A stretch of DNA of 64,000 bases, from assembly GCA_963750295.1 (NCBI GenBank), contig CAVVPY010000002.1:1-64000 (forward strand), given 5' to 3'. This DNA is from CAVVPY01 sp963750295 (GTDB lineage Bacteria; Actinomycetota; Actinomycetes; Mycobacteriales; Jatrophihabitantaceae). The first letter of the stretch is position 1. Each line of letters opens with the position of its first letter. Below, one piece after another: positions 34,064 through 42,877 of the stretch. The notes below the pieces were generated by a model. That model saw only the letters and a list, made by a program, of their open reading frames with translations, was not told where the DNA came from and searched no databases. The position numbers were made by a program, and so were the translations under genes.

Positions 34064-34692
34064 CCCTCACGCCGCCACGCCAGGTTGATTCCGGGGTCGA
34101 GGGCAACAGCCGGCTGACCGCGGTCAACGGCATCGTCCTGCTCGTTCTACTCGCCGTCGAAGGCGTCACCATCCTCAGCATCGAGCAGCTGATCACGCTG
34201 CACATCTTCCTCGGCGTGCTGCTCGTCGGACCGGTGCTGCTCAAGACCGCCAGCACCGGCTACCGCTTCGTCCGCTACTACAGCGGCGCCCGGCCCTACC
34301 GTTACAAGGGCCCACCGCACCCGGTACTGCGGATCCTCGGGCCTGTGGTCATCGTCTCGAGCCTCGCCGTGCTCGGCACCGGCATCGCGCTCATTCCCGC
34401 CGGACCGCCCCACCGCGAACCGCTGCTCACCCTGCACCAGGCCAGCTTCATCATCTGGCTTGTCGTCATGAGCATGCACGTGCTCGGCCACGTCGCCGAG
34501 GGCGCCCGAACCAGCTGGCGCGAACTGACCGACGCCCGCACCGCGCCCACTGCACGGCGCCGCCGTGTCCGCACCCTCGTTGTCGTACTGAGCCTGCTCG
34601 CCGGTGCCGGGCTGGCCACGGCGCTCCTGCCGGCAGCCCACCCCTGGATCAGTCGCCCGGGCGACCACTCCGAGCACCGCACGGGCCAGTAG
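34060..34692 (+). CDS. membrane cytochrome-b561-like protein
   Basis: 210 residues, four to five hydrophobic segments. Histidines lie at the expected places for haem b ligation: LITLHIFLGVLLVGP in helix two and LTLHQASFIIWLVVMSMHVLGHVAEG in helices three and four. Haem binding is inferred from these positions. The ATG at 34060 overlaps the stop of the DoxX-Rieske gene, so the two proteins are made together. Together they could form a small quinol- or thiol-oxidising complex under control of the divergent two-component system. The C-terminus has one more helix and a polar tail. Confidence 0.75.
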   Translation: MTLTPPRQVDSGVEGNSRLTAVNGIVLLVLLAVEGVTILSIEQLITLHIFLGVLLVGPVLLKTASTGYRFVRYYSGARPYRYKGPPHPVLRILGPVVIVSSLAVLGTGIALIPAGPPHREPLLTLHQASFIIWLVVMSMHVLGHVAEGARTSWRELTDARTAPTARRRRVRTLVVVLSLLAGAGLATALLPAAHPWISRPGDHSEHRTGQ

Positions 34693-34871
34693 CTCGCCAC
34701 CGGCGAACGGGCTCACCTACTTCGAGGTGAAAAATCTGGAAATCGGACGTAGCGTCTGGGTGCTTGCGTCGTTGAATCCATGCAGCGACAAGTAGTTGCC
34801 TGTGCTATCCGACCAGCGGTAGCCCTCATTCCGCGCCATCCGCGTGGCCGGGATGTCGTCCGGGAGGCGTC

Positions 34872-37010
34872 ATGACCTCGCACCACAAGTACGTCCGACT
34901 GTCGGGTGCCGCGCTGCTTGCGCTGGGCCTGGCGGTCGTCCCTGCGATCAGCGCTTCGACGGTCAGCTCGGCCGCCGGCACGGTGGCCTTCACCCCACCG
35001 CTGGTCCTCGCAGGTGGTGGCGCCGAGCCGAGCATCCGCAACGCTCCCGCGGGCCAGCGTGATCCAGCGGCCGCCTACATCTCGGCGCCCACGGGACTCG
35101 GCAGCAACTACTGGCGGGTCGACGAGATCCGTAACCGCGGGGGATCGCGCTCGATGAAGGGCAGCCCGCCCGTTCAGCCGGACCTCGGCACCGGTGGCGG
35201 CGACTCCGAGATCTCCGTCGGTCAGGTCGACCCCGTCACCGGATGTTCGGCGATCGCCTACTCAGGGCTGCACAACGCCGACCTCTTCAACAATTTCACC
35301 GTCGCTCAGTCGACCGACTGCGGGCGCAGCTTCAACCTGGCCAACCCTTATGCCACCCAGAACACACTGACCGACCGGCAGTGGCAGAGTTTCGACGGCG
35401 TCCACACCAATCACCTGATCTATCACAAGGTCGATACCGGTCAGATCGTCGACAGCATCTCCTACGACGGTGGCCAGACCTACCTCTCGGCCTCTCCGGA
35501 CGGAGCGCGAGGCGTCATCGACGCCAACCACGCGTTCACGCTGCCGCAGAACCAGATCGGCAACATCGTCACCGACTACAGCCACCCGGTCAGCGGTCAG
35601 ACCTACCTCCTCAGCGGCGAGCAGGTGCACACGCTGTACGCCATCTTCGCCGGCACCCGCGACGCTGCCGACACCGTCGCTGCCCAGACCGACAGCGAAT
35701 ACAACCACGTCGACACGGTCTACCTCGCCAAGTCGGTCGACGGCGGCCAGACGTGGACCGATTCGACCGTCTACAGCACTCCCCCCACGGCCCGGACCGA
35801 GCTGAACATGCTGTTCCCCGTGGTCGCGGTCGACAGCACCGGCAACCTGTACGCGGCGTGGAGCGACACCTACAAGGTCCAGTACACGGTCTCGCGTGAC
35901 GGCGGCGCGACGTGGAGCAAGCCGTACCAGGTCAACGACGACAACCGCGGCGCGAGCCCCGATGCCGGTCGGGCCGACATCTTCCCGTGGATCGCGGGCG
36001 GCGGAACCGGCCGGCTCGACGTGGTCTGGTACCACGGCGAGGGCGGCAACACCAGCTACTACCGCAACCCCGGCACGGACGACGCGACGGACGGCACGAC
36101 GATCTGGACCGTCGCCTTCGCCCAGTTGTTCAACGCGAATCGGACGAACACGAGGGGCGTACTGCTCCCCGCGCTGAAGTCCTACACGAACGCGGCGACA
36201 CCGGCCATCCACAAGGGTTCGATCTGCAACAACGGCACGCTGTGCGACGTGGACGCGCCCGGTCTGAAGGGTGACCGGACGTTGCTGGACTTCTTCCAGG
36301 TGTCCATCGACGACGCCGGTCGCGCCAACATCGCCTACGCGACCGACTACGACACCCCGGGTTCGGCCTCGACGGCCTACACACGGCAGAACGGCGGGCA
36401 GAGCGCATTGAACGGCCGGCGCATCGTCACCTACAACTTCGTGCCGCTACCGATGCCGACCGGCACGAGTTGCCCCGGGCCGCAGGTGCTGGACTTCGCA
36501 GGCGACGCGCACGGCAGTGCCCAGGTCGGTGCGAACGCCGACAACGTCGAGACCCTCGACATCCTGAGCCTGGGCTTCGCCACGCCGGACGCCACCCATC
36601 TCGCAGTCACGATGACGCTGAAGAACCTGTCCGACATCCCGGCCGCCGGCACCGCGTCCAGCCTGTGGGACGGCTACTTCACCATCGGTGCCACGACGTA
36701 CTACGTCGACGCGACCAGCAACGGTCCCGGGCTGCAGACCTACACGGTGGGCACGTACGCGGCCGGCGCGAAGACCCCGACCGGGACGCCCGCAGGCACG
36801 TTCACACCTGGCCCCAACGGGACGATCACCTGGGTCGTCGACCGCGCCGATCTTGGCTCGCCCCCGGACGGGACGGTCGCAACCGGTCCGTACGCCGATG
36901 ACCACGGCGCCTTCACCATTGCCGGCACCGGGCTGCACTACGTCGCCACGATCGACAAGGCGCCGGACGTGGGTACCGGTGCGCCCTACACGATCGGCGG
37001 CGCCTGCTAG
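34872..37010 (+). CDS. exported BNR/sialidase-like repeat protein
   Basis: 712 residues. A signal peptide (basic MTSHHKYVRLSG, hydrophobic AALLALGLAVVPAIS) is followed by a large all-beta domain. Asp-box/BNR-type sequences recur (SYDGGQTYLS, SVDGGQTWTDS, SRDGGATWSKP), and TDCGRSFN is a degenerate one. This predicts a six-bladed sialidase-like propeller to about residue 520. The C-terminal ~180 residues (from CPGPQVLDFAGDA) form a separate beta-sandwich. I see no complete sialidase arginine triad, so glycosidase activity is uncertain. GGGAGG precedes ATG 34872. Its stop overlaps that of the convergent lipoprotein by four bases. Confidence 0.82.
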   Translation: MTSHHKYVRLSGAALLALGLAVVPAISASTVSSAAGTVAFTPPLVLAGGGAEPSIRNAPAGQRDPAAAYISAPTGLGSNYWRVDEIRNRGGSRSMKGSPPVQPDLGTGGGDSEISVGQVDPVTGCSAIAYSGLHNADLFNNFTVAQSTDCGRSFNLANPYATQNTLTDRQWQSFDGVHTNHLIYHKVDTGQIVDSISYDGGQTYLSASPDGARGVIDANHAFTLPQNQIGNIVTDYSHPVSGQTYLLSGEQVHTLYAIFAGTRDAADTVAAQTDSEYNHVDTVYLAKSVDGGQTWTDSTVYSTPPTARTELNMLFPVVAVDSTGNLYAAWSDTYKVQYTVSRDGGATWSKPYQVNDDNRGASPDAGRADIFPWIAGGGTGRLDVVWYHGEGGNTSYYRNPGTDDATDGTTIWTVAFAQLFNANRTNTRGVLLPALKSYTNAATPAIHKGSICNNGTLCDVDAPGLKGDRTLLDFFQVSIDDAGRANIAYATDYDTPGSASTAYTRQNGGQSALNGRRIVTYNFVPLPMPTGTSCPGPQVLDFAGDAHGSAQVGANADNVETLDILSLGFATPDATHLAVTMTLKNLSDIPAAGTASSLWDGYFTIGATTYYVDATSNGPGLQTYTVGTYAAGAKTPTGTPAGTFTPGPNGTITWVVDRADLGSPPDGTVATGPYADDHGAFTIAGTGLHYVATIDKAPDVGTGAPYTIGGAC

Positions 37011-37450
37011 CCGGACGGGGTCAGCACCAGCACGCCCTCGAGCAAGCACGGTCCCTTCGCATGCAGTCGCACGCTCGCGCGCTGGCCCTTGCCGGTGAAC
37101 GGCTGGTCGACCTCGGCCTCTTCCGAATCGCCGCCGTGCAGGGTGAACCCGGCCGCCGGCAGGCTCTGGGCCAGGAAGGCGGACGCCTGCTTGATCGACT
37201 GCGCGGTGGTGAACCGGATCTGATGTGACGCGCCGTTGACGGTGGTGTCGATGACGTTCAGCCCGGGCGGCACCGGCAGGCCCTGGGGGGTGATGGCCGG
37301 CCACGCGTCGGCTGCTGTGTCGGTCGGGCATGACGTTGCGCTCGTCGATGCCGCGGGCGACCCGGCCGGCTGCGAGGCGCTCGAACTACAGGCGGAGGTG
37401 GACACGGTCACCGCGGCGACCCCGAGGGTGGCGATCCGGGCGAAGGTCAT
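37007..37450 (-). CDS. small putative lipoprotein
   Basis: 147 residues from the ATG at 37450 (MTFARIATLGVAAV); an ATG six codons upstream is less fitting. The signal sequence ends in STSAC, a weak lipobox, with Cys at about residue 21, followed by a Ser/Ala/Pro linker. The remaining ~100 residues contain two more Cys and beta-strand-like stretches (HQIRFTTAQSIKQASAFLAQ, GFTLHGGDSEEAEV). No family recognised. Convergent with the BNR-like gene, the two stops interlocking over CTAG. Confidence 0.7.
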   Translation of the reverse strand: MTFARIATLGVAAVTVSTSACSSSASQPAGSPAASTSATSCPTDTAADAWPAITPQGLPVPPGLNVIDTTVNGASHQIRFTTAQSIKQASAFLAQSLPAAGFTLHGGDSEEAEVDQPFTGKGQRASVRLHAKGPCLLEGVLVLTPSG

Positions 37451-37622
37451 CAGAACATCCTCGGGCACCGACGCGGCTTCGGAAACTCAGACGCGCGCGA
37501 AACGCGGGAATTGGGCTGAGATTGCCGCTCTTGTGCAGGTGCCGAAACGGTACTAATCTCGCCGCCACTCCCGGCCCTGCCGGCGCCGGGTGGCTACCCT
37601 GACACCCGCGGGGAGGGACGTC

Positions 37623-38612
37623 ATGGCTCACTTCACCACGTCCGCGAAAAGGTATCGAGAAGGAACGGCCTTCGACGGCTTCGGTGGCGATGACCTCGAA
37701 CCCGTCCCGGCAGGGACCAGCCTGGCGCGGACCGCCCCGCCGGCGCTGCCGGACAGCGACGGGACGGTGCGGCCGTTCCTCTTCTGGGACACCGGCCGTC
37801 GGCTGACCTCGAAGTCGCGCGTGCGCTGGACGTTCAATCACCCGGAGAACTGGGCGACGTGGAACGCCGTGGCCTGGTACGGAACGGCCGGTAACGGGCC
37901 CGGCGAACCCACGTGGTCCTTCGACGCCTTCTGGGTGGGTAACGGCACCCTGGACCCCACGCCGATCGATGCCGGCGCGAGCACGTTCACGAACGGCCCG
38001 AACCCCGGTGACGTCGCCTATCCGTGGATGGGCAACGACCGCCAGGTACGCACCGAATGGGGCGACAACACGGTGCGTGCGAAGGACCATCTGCAACGTC
38101 TGGCGACCGATCCGCTGTTGAACTTCTCGGACCTGCTGCAACTTCGAGCCGGCGGTGACACGGTCGGAGAATTCGACGAGAACGACGACGGCATCCCAGC
38201 CGGGAGCAGCGGCCCGACCGGCCTCGCCGGCGTCGGCTCGCAGCAGATCGTGCTCGGTCACAACAGCGGCGGCACGGTGATGGCGGCCTACGTCCAGCCG
38301 GTCGGGTCACACCGCCACTTCTTCATCGACGAACTCATCGCGCTCGTCACCGGCCTCGGTTTCCTGCCGCCGGACAAGGGCGACCCGTCGCCCGACGACA
38401 TCATCCGGCTCAAGCTCATCGCCGAATCGCTCGACCTGGTGCGTGGCGAGCGGCCCAGCGAGATCGACGCGTTCGAAGGGCTGGTCGGCGCCGCGGCGCA
38501 GATGGACGCGAGCACGTTGCGGCGGACGATCGCCGGCACCCAAGCGACCCTGCTGCGCGGCGAGGCGGCGCTCAAGTCGATGCAGGCGATGGCCGCCAAG
38601 CTGGACGGGTAG
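37623..38612 (+). CDS. unrecognised protein upstream of a radical SAM enzyme
   Basis: 329 residues. The start at ATG 37623 is supported by GGGAGGGA nine bases upstream. The first ~170 residues are rich in Trp, Gly, Asn and Thr with beta-strand character (RVRWTFNHPENWATWNAVAWYG, TWSFDAFWVGNG). The middle holds VGSQQIVLGHNSGGTVMAAYVQPVG and SHRHFFIDELIALV. The last ~80 residues are helical (IDAFEGLVGAAAQMDASTLRRT). No signal peptide or membrane span, and no family recognised. It ends six bases before the radical SAM gene, so the pair is likely an operon; it could be a substrate, partner or chaperone of that enzyme. Confidence 0.75.
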   Translation: MAHFTTSAKRYREGTAFDGFGGDDLEPVPAGTSLARTAPPALPDSDGTVRPFLFWDTGRRLTSKSRVRWTFNHPENWATWNAVAWYGTAGNGPGEPTWSFDAFWVGNGTLDPTPIDAGASTFTNGPNPGDVAYPWMGNDRQVRTEWGDNTVRAKDHLQRLATDPLLNFSDLLQLRAGGDTVGEFDENDDGIPAGSSGPTGLAGVGSQQIVLGHNSGGTVMAAYVQPVGSHRHFFIDELIALVTGLGFLPPDKGDPSPDDIIRLKLIAESLDLVRGERPSEIDAFEGLVGAAAQMDASTLRRTIAGTQATLLRGEAALKSMQAMAAKLDG

Positions 38613-38618
38613 CCGGAC

Positions 38619-40181
38619 ATGCGGCGCGTCCTGCTCGTCGGTTACGAGGACCAGGACAACCTCGGCATCCGCTACCTGTCCAGCCGGTTGCTGCAGGACG
38701 GTCACCACACCCGCATCGTCGCGTTCGGCACCGACCCGGGGCCGTTGCTTGCCGTCATCCGGGACGAGCGTCCGGATGTGGTGGGGTTCTCGCTGATCTT
38801 CCAGTACATGGTGCCGGAGTTCTCGACGGTGATCCGCGCCCTGCGCGCCGCCGGCGTCACCGCTCACTTCACGATCGGCGGCCACTACGCCTCCTTCGAG
38901 CCCGAGGAGTTGCTCCGGCAGATCCCCGACCTTGATTCGGTCGTTCGGTTCGAGGGTGAGGACACCCTGGCCGAACTGGTCGCGAGGCTCGACGACGAGG
39001 GCTGGCGCGAGATCGCCGGGATCGCCTGGACGGACGCGGCCGGGGTGCACCTCAACCCGCCCCGCACGGGCGGCACCGCGATCGACGGCCTGCCCGAGCC
39101 GGATCGCCGAGACGTGGACTACCGCGGGCAGGAACTGCCGACCGCGTCGGTGCTCGCCTCCCGCGGCTGCCCGTGGAAATGCGCGTTCTGCTCGATCATC
39201 ACCTTCTACGAGGGCAACGGGACGAAGGGCCGCCGCCGCCGCGACCCGATCCGCGTGGTGGACGAGATCGAGTACGTCGTGCGGCAGCGCGGGGCGCGGC
39301 TCATCCTGTTCCAGGACGACGACTTCCTCGCCGGCGGCCCGGCGGCCAAGCGGTGGGCGCACGCGATCGCGGCCGAGCTGGTCGGGCGTGGGCTGGCCGA
39401 ACAGCTGCGCTTCAAGATCGCCTGCCGTTCGGACGAATGCAGCGTCGAGGCGCTCGAGCCGCTGGTGGCGGCCGGGCTGTGCCACGTGTACCTCGGCGTC
39501 GAGTCCGGCGATGCGGATGACCTGCTGTCGCTGAACAAACTGCTCGAGGCCGAGGCACACGTCCGCGCCGGGAAGGTGCTGCGCGAGCTCGACCTGAGCT
39601 TCGACTTCGGTTACATGCTGCTCGAGCCGTGGTCGACGATGGCGAGCGCGCGGCGAAGCTCGACCTTCCTGCGGGAGTTCTCGGCCGACGGCTGGGTGTC
39701 GGCCGGCTTCTGCCGGACGCTGCCCTACGTCGGGACGCCGATCGAAGCGCGGCTGCGCGCCGAGGGCAGGCTGGTAGGCCCGGCGCTCGATGCCGAGTAC
39801 CGCTTCCTCGACCCGCGGGTGGACGTGCTCTGGGACTTCTGCCTGATGGCCTTCGAGGGTCGCAACACGGGCAAGAACGCGACGTGGAATGCGCTGCGCG
39901 GGCTGCTGTTCGACACGCATCTCGACCTGCCGGGGCGCCCTCGCGACCGTGGGCGCGACGAGGCCGTGCGGGCGCTGGTCCGTGCGTCGAACGGGATCAT
40001 GCTCGACGTGCTGGACGCGGCGATCGACCTGATCGACGCCGGCGCAGCCGTGACGCGCGAGGATCCCGAACTGCTCGAGCTGGCCCGGCTCGCGCGCCGC
40101 GAGGACGCCGCGGTGCGGCGGCAGATGCACGAGATGGTCCGCGTCGAGATGGCGTCGGTCTACCAGGCACTGTTCCGCTGA
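38619..40181 (+). CDS. B12-binding radical SAM protein
   Basis: 520 residues. The N-terminal ~150 residues are a Rossmann-like B12-binding domain (VLLVGYEDQDNLGIRYLSSRL, PDVVGFSLIFQY, HFTIGGHYASFEP). The radical SAM core has the [4Fe-4S] motif in ASRGCPWKCAFCSI (CxxxCxxC) near residue 190, followed by LILFQDDDFLAGG and YLGVESGDADDLLSLNK. A ~100-residue helical C-terminal domain ends the protein. Family members catalyse methylations or ring rearrangements at unactivated carbons. The B12 His motif (DxHxxG) is absent, as in the BchE-like subset. Substrate unknown. Co-directional with 37623-38612 by six bases. Intact. Confidence 0.88.
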   Translation: MRRVLLVGYEDQDNLGIRYLSSRLLQDGHHTRIVAFGTDPGPLLAVIRDERPDVVGFSLIFQYMVPEFSTVIRALRAAGVTAHFTIGGHYASFEPEELLRQIPDLDSVVRFEGEDTLAELVARLDDEGWREIAGIAWTDAAGVHLNPPRTGGTAIDGLPEPDRRDVDYRGQELPTASVLASRGCPWKCAFCSIITFYEGNGTKGRRRRDPIRVVDEIEYVVRQRGARLILFQDDDFLAGGPAAKRWAHAIAAELVGRGLAEQLRFKIACRSDECSVEALEPLVAAGLCHVYLGVESGDADDLLSLNKLLEAEAHVRAGKVLRELDLSFDFGYMLLEPWSTMASARRSSTFLREFSADGWVSAGFCRTLPYVGTPIEARLRAEGRLVGPALDAEYRFLDPRVDVLWDFCLMAFEGRNTGKNATWNALRGLLFDTHLDLPGRPRDRGRDEAVRALVRASNGIMLDVLDAAIDLIDAGAAVTREDPELLELARLARREDAAVRRQMHEMVRVEMASVYQALFR

Positions 40182-40269
40182 CGTTGACGCCCCGAGCGTG
40201 AACGCGCTGCGGCACGACACGCCGGGACGGCTGCCGCAGCCGGTGCACAAATCGCGGTGCTCGTAGCGC

Positions 40270-42205
40270 TCACTCGCGCTCGATCAGCCAGAGCGCCTCG
40301 TACGGGGCCAGCCAGAGGTCGCCCTCGGCGTCGACGGGGCGGCCGGTGATCGCGTCCCGTGCGCGCAGCAGGCCGAAGCTCGCCAGCCGGGCGGCCGGCC
40401 ATGGCCGGGGTGATTCGGTGACGTTGTAGAGCTCGAGCAGGTCCCCGTCCGGGTGGCGGCGCAGCACCGGCAGCACGCCCGGGTCGCTCGGGTCCAGCAC
40501 CTCCGACGCGAGCGCCGCGTGCAGGTGCGGCAGCGCCGCCCGTGCCTCGACCAGGCGCCGCAGGCCGGTGAACACCCGGTGCTCGACAGTGCCCGGCACC
40601 TGCCGCTCGGCCTGCGCCGCCGCGGACATGCGCGGGCGGTGCGTCCACCGGTTGTCGTCCTCGTGCCCCGGCTCGCTGGCCCAGTCCGGGTCTGACGGCA
40701 GCGCGATCTCGTCCCCCATCCAGAGCACCGGAATGCCCCCCCAACCGAGGACGATCGCGTGGCCCAGCAGCAGCCGAGCGATCGCGAGATCGGTCGCGGC
40801 CGCGTCGCCGGCCGTCCGCGCGGCGTCCAGGCCGGTGAGTGCGGCGGTCATGCCGCTCACCCGGCGATCGCCGGTCGCCTCGTTCGTCTGGAACGCGACC
40901 CCGTGCGCGAACGAGCCTGGGAACTCACCGGTGTAGAAGTCCGACAGGAACGCCCGGTGCGCGAACCCCGACAGCCCCACCTCGGCTGCGTTGGCATCGT
41001 CGATGGCCCAGCCGATGTCGTCGTGGCAGCGCAGGTAGGTGATCCACGCCGTGGTGTTCGGGACGCGCGGCATCCCGCGCAGGGCGTGCGTCGTGAGCCG
41101 GACGTCGCGCGAGGCGAGCATCGACCACACCTGCACCATCAGCGTGTTGTGGTAGGCGAGGTCGCTGACCTTGCCGCGATGCTGCCCGCGTGCCGAGGTA
41201 GTGCGCGAGATCGTCCGGGCCGACGATCGCCTCGGCCTTGAGCAGCGTGGCCGGGCAGGCGATACGCAGCAGGGAGCGCAACGCCTGGGTGATCGCGTGC
41301 ACCTCCGGCTGGTTCTGGCAGTTGGTGCCCATCCGCTTCCACAGGAAGGCGATCGCGTCCAGCCGCACCACCTCGACGCCCGCACCGGCGAGGAACAGCA
41401 CGATGTCGGCGAACTCGGCGAAGACGTCGGCGTTGGCCCAGTTCAGGTCCCACTGGAAGTCGTTGAACGTCGTCCAGACCCAGGCCGACAGGTCCTCGTC
41501 CCAGGTGAAGTTGCCCGGCGCGAAGTCCGGAAACACCTCAGGCAGCGTGCGCTCGTACTGGTCCGGCAGCGTCCGGTCGGGGTGGACGTGGAAGTACGCG
41601 CGGTAGCGCTCGTCGCCGGCGCGCGCAGCGACCGCCCACTCGTGCTCGCGGGCCACGTGGTTGAGGACGAGGTCCAGGACGAGGCTGATGCCCTCACGGC
41701 GCAGCGCGGTCGCCAGCGCGCGCACGTCGTCCATCGTGCCGAGGTCCGGGCGCACCGAGCGGTAGTCCGACACCGCGTACCCGCCGTCGCTGTTGCCCCC
41801 GCGGGAGCGCAGCAGCGGCATCAGGTGCAGGTAGGTCACGCCGAGTTCGCGCAGGTACGGGATCTGCCCGGCCACCCCGGGGATGTCGGCGGCCAGGCGG
41901 TCGGCGTACGCGGCGTACCCGAGCATCCGGGGCGACTGGAACCAGTCCCGCTCGAGGCCGCGGGCGAGGTCGAGGCGGTGCAGGTCGGCGGGCCGCTCGG
42001 CGTAGGCACGCGCGGCCGAGTGCAGCAGTCGGATTTCCAGCGTCTCGACGACGCCGGGGGAGTAGACGGCGCTGAGCCCGCCGTGCAGATCGGCCCACCA
42101 GCGTTCGAGGCGCACGTCGAAGATCTCGCGCCGATCAGGGCTGACGTCGGCGAGCAGGGCGGCCGCGGACGCGCGCACCCGCTCGGGCAGCCCGCTCACC
42201 GTCAT
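40270..42205 (-). CDS. amylosucrase-like GH13 enzyme, single frameshift
   Basis: About 644 residues after correcting one extra base near 41197 (the frame changes at HYLGT / GQHRGKVSDLAYHN). Amylosucrase family: transfers glucose from sucrose onto glucan. Visible landmarks are LGVTYLHLMPLLRSRGGNSDGGYAVSDY, the nucleophile Asp in VVRLDAIAFLWKRMG, the acid/base Glu in LLKAEAIVG, CHDDIGWAI, and the C-terminal all-beta domain ending LAPYEALWLIERE. Both halves are intact and in correct order, and the junction lies inside a conserved region, so a sequence error is more likely than real loss. ATG at 42205. No other glucan genes nearby. Confidence 0.88.
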
Positions 42206-42214
42206 GGGGGGAGG

Positions 42215-42634
42215 CTACTGAAAACGCTCACGGTCGACGAGTGAAACCGATCCGAGTACCCGGGTGACCGCGATCTCGATGCTCACCCGGGCCGGGTTCA
42301 CGCGTGGCTGGCGGTAGCGCTGCGCATAGCGGTGGACGGCTTCGGCGACCGCGGCCGGCTCCCCGGTGACCCGGGCCGCGCCCTCGAAGGTCAGCCAGCG
42401 CCGGCCCTCGACCTGGCACACCGCGACCGGTCCGCCGCGTGCGGAATTGCGGGCCTTGCGGCTGGTGCCACTGGTGATGATCCGGACGAGGGCGCGCTCG
42501 GCGTCCCAGGTGAAGCCGACCGGCGTGACGTGCGGGGTCCCGTCCTCCCGCAGTGAGGTGAACGTCGCGAGGTGCCGCTCGCTGAGGAACTCCAGTGCCT
42601 CAGCCGTGAGGTTGGACGGAGATGCGGCGATCAC
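42215..42634 (-). CDS. PPOX-class flavin/F420-dependent protein
   Basis: 139 residues from the GTG at 42634, preferred because the longer frame (to 42685) would overlap the divergent gene at 42671. The split-barrel fold of pyridoxamine-phosphate-oxidase-like proteins is visible: LATFTSLREDGTPHVTPVGFTWD, SGTSRKARNSARGGPVAVCQVEGRRWLTFEGAARV. The TSRKARN segment fits F420- or FMN-phosphate binding in the TIGR03618 group. The reaction is unknown. It lies nine bases upstream of the amylosucrase gene's far end on the same strand. Confidence 0.82.
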   Translation of the reverse strand: MIAASPSNLTAEALEFLSERHLATFTSLREDGTPHVTPVGFTWDAERALVRIITSGTSRKARNSARGGPVAVCQVEGRRWLTFEGAARVTGEPAAVAEAVHRYAQRYRQPRVNPARVSIEIAVTRVLGSVSLVDRERFQ

Positions 42635-42670
42635 GGGCGCAGCGCCGGGCACCGGGCGGATACTCGAGGT

Positions 42671-42877
42671 ATGGACACCTCGCAATCGTTGCAGGCCCTC
42701 GATCTCGACGCGCTCGTCGGCCAGCCGGTGGCCGATGCCCAGGCCGCCGTCGAAGCAGCCGGCGGGGCCACCCGCATCGTCGCCCCCGGTGACGCGGTGA
42801 CCCTGGACTATCGCCCCGACCGGGTCACGATCCTGGCCGAGGACGGCCGCGTCGTCGAGCGGCCGACGATCGGATGA
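42671..42877 (+). CDS. I78-like peptidase inhibitor
   Basis: 68 residues. The sequence DALVGQPVADAQAAVEAAGG, then VAPGDAVTLDYRPDRVTILAEDGRVV, follows the I78 family pattern (helix, then PGDAxTxDYRPDRLNV-strand), whose members inhibit serine proteases. There is no signal peptide, so an intracellular role is likely. ATG at 42671. Its TGA overlaps the ATG of the HMG-CoA lyase gene (ATGA). Confidence 0.75.
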   Translation: MDTSQSLQALDLDALVGQPVADAQAAVEAAGGATRIVAPGDAVTLDYRPDRVTILAEDGRVVERPTIG

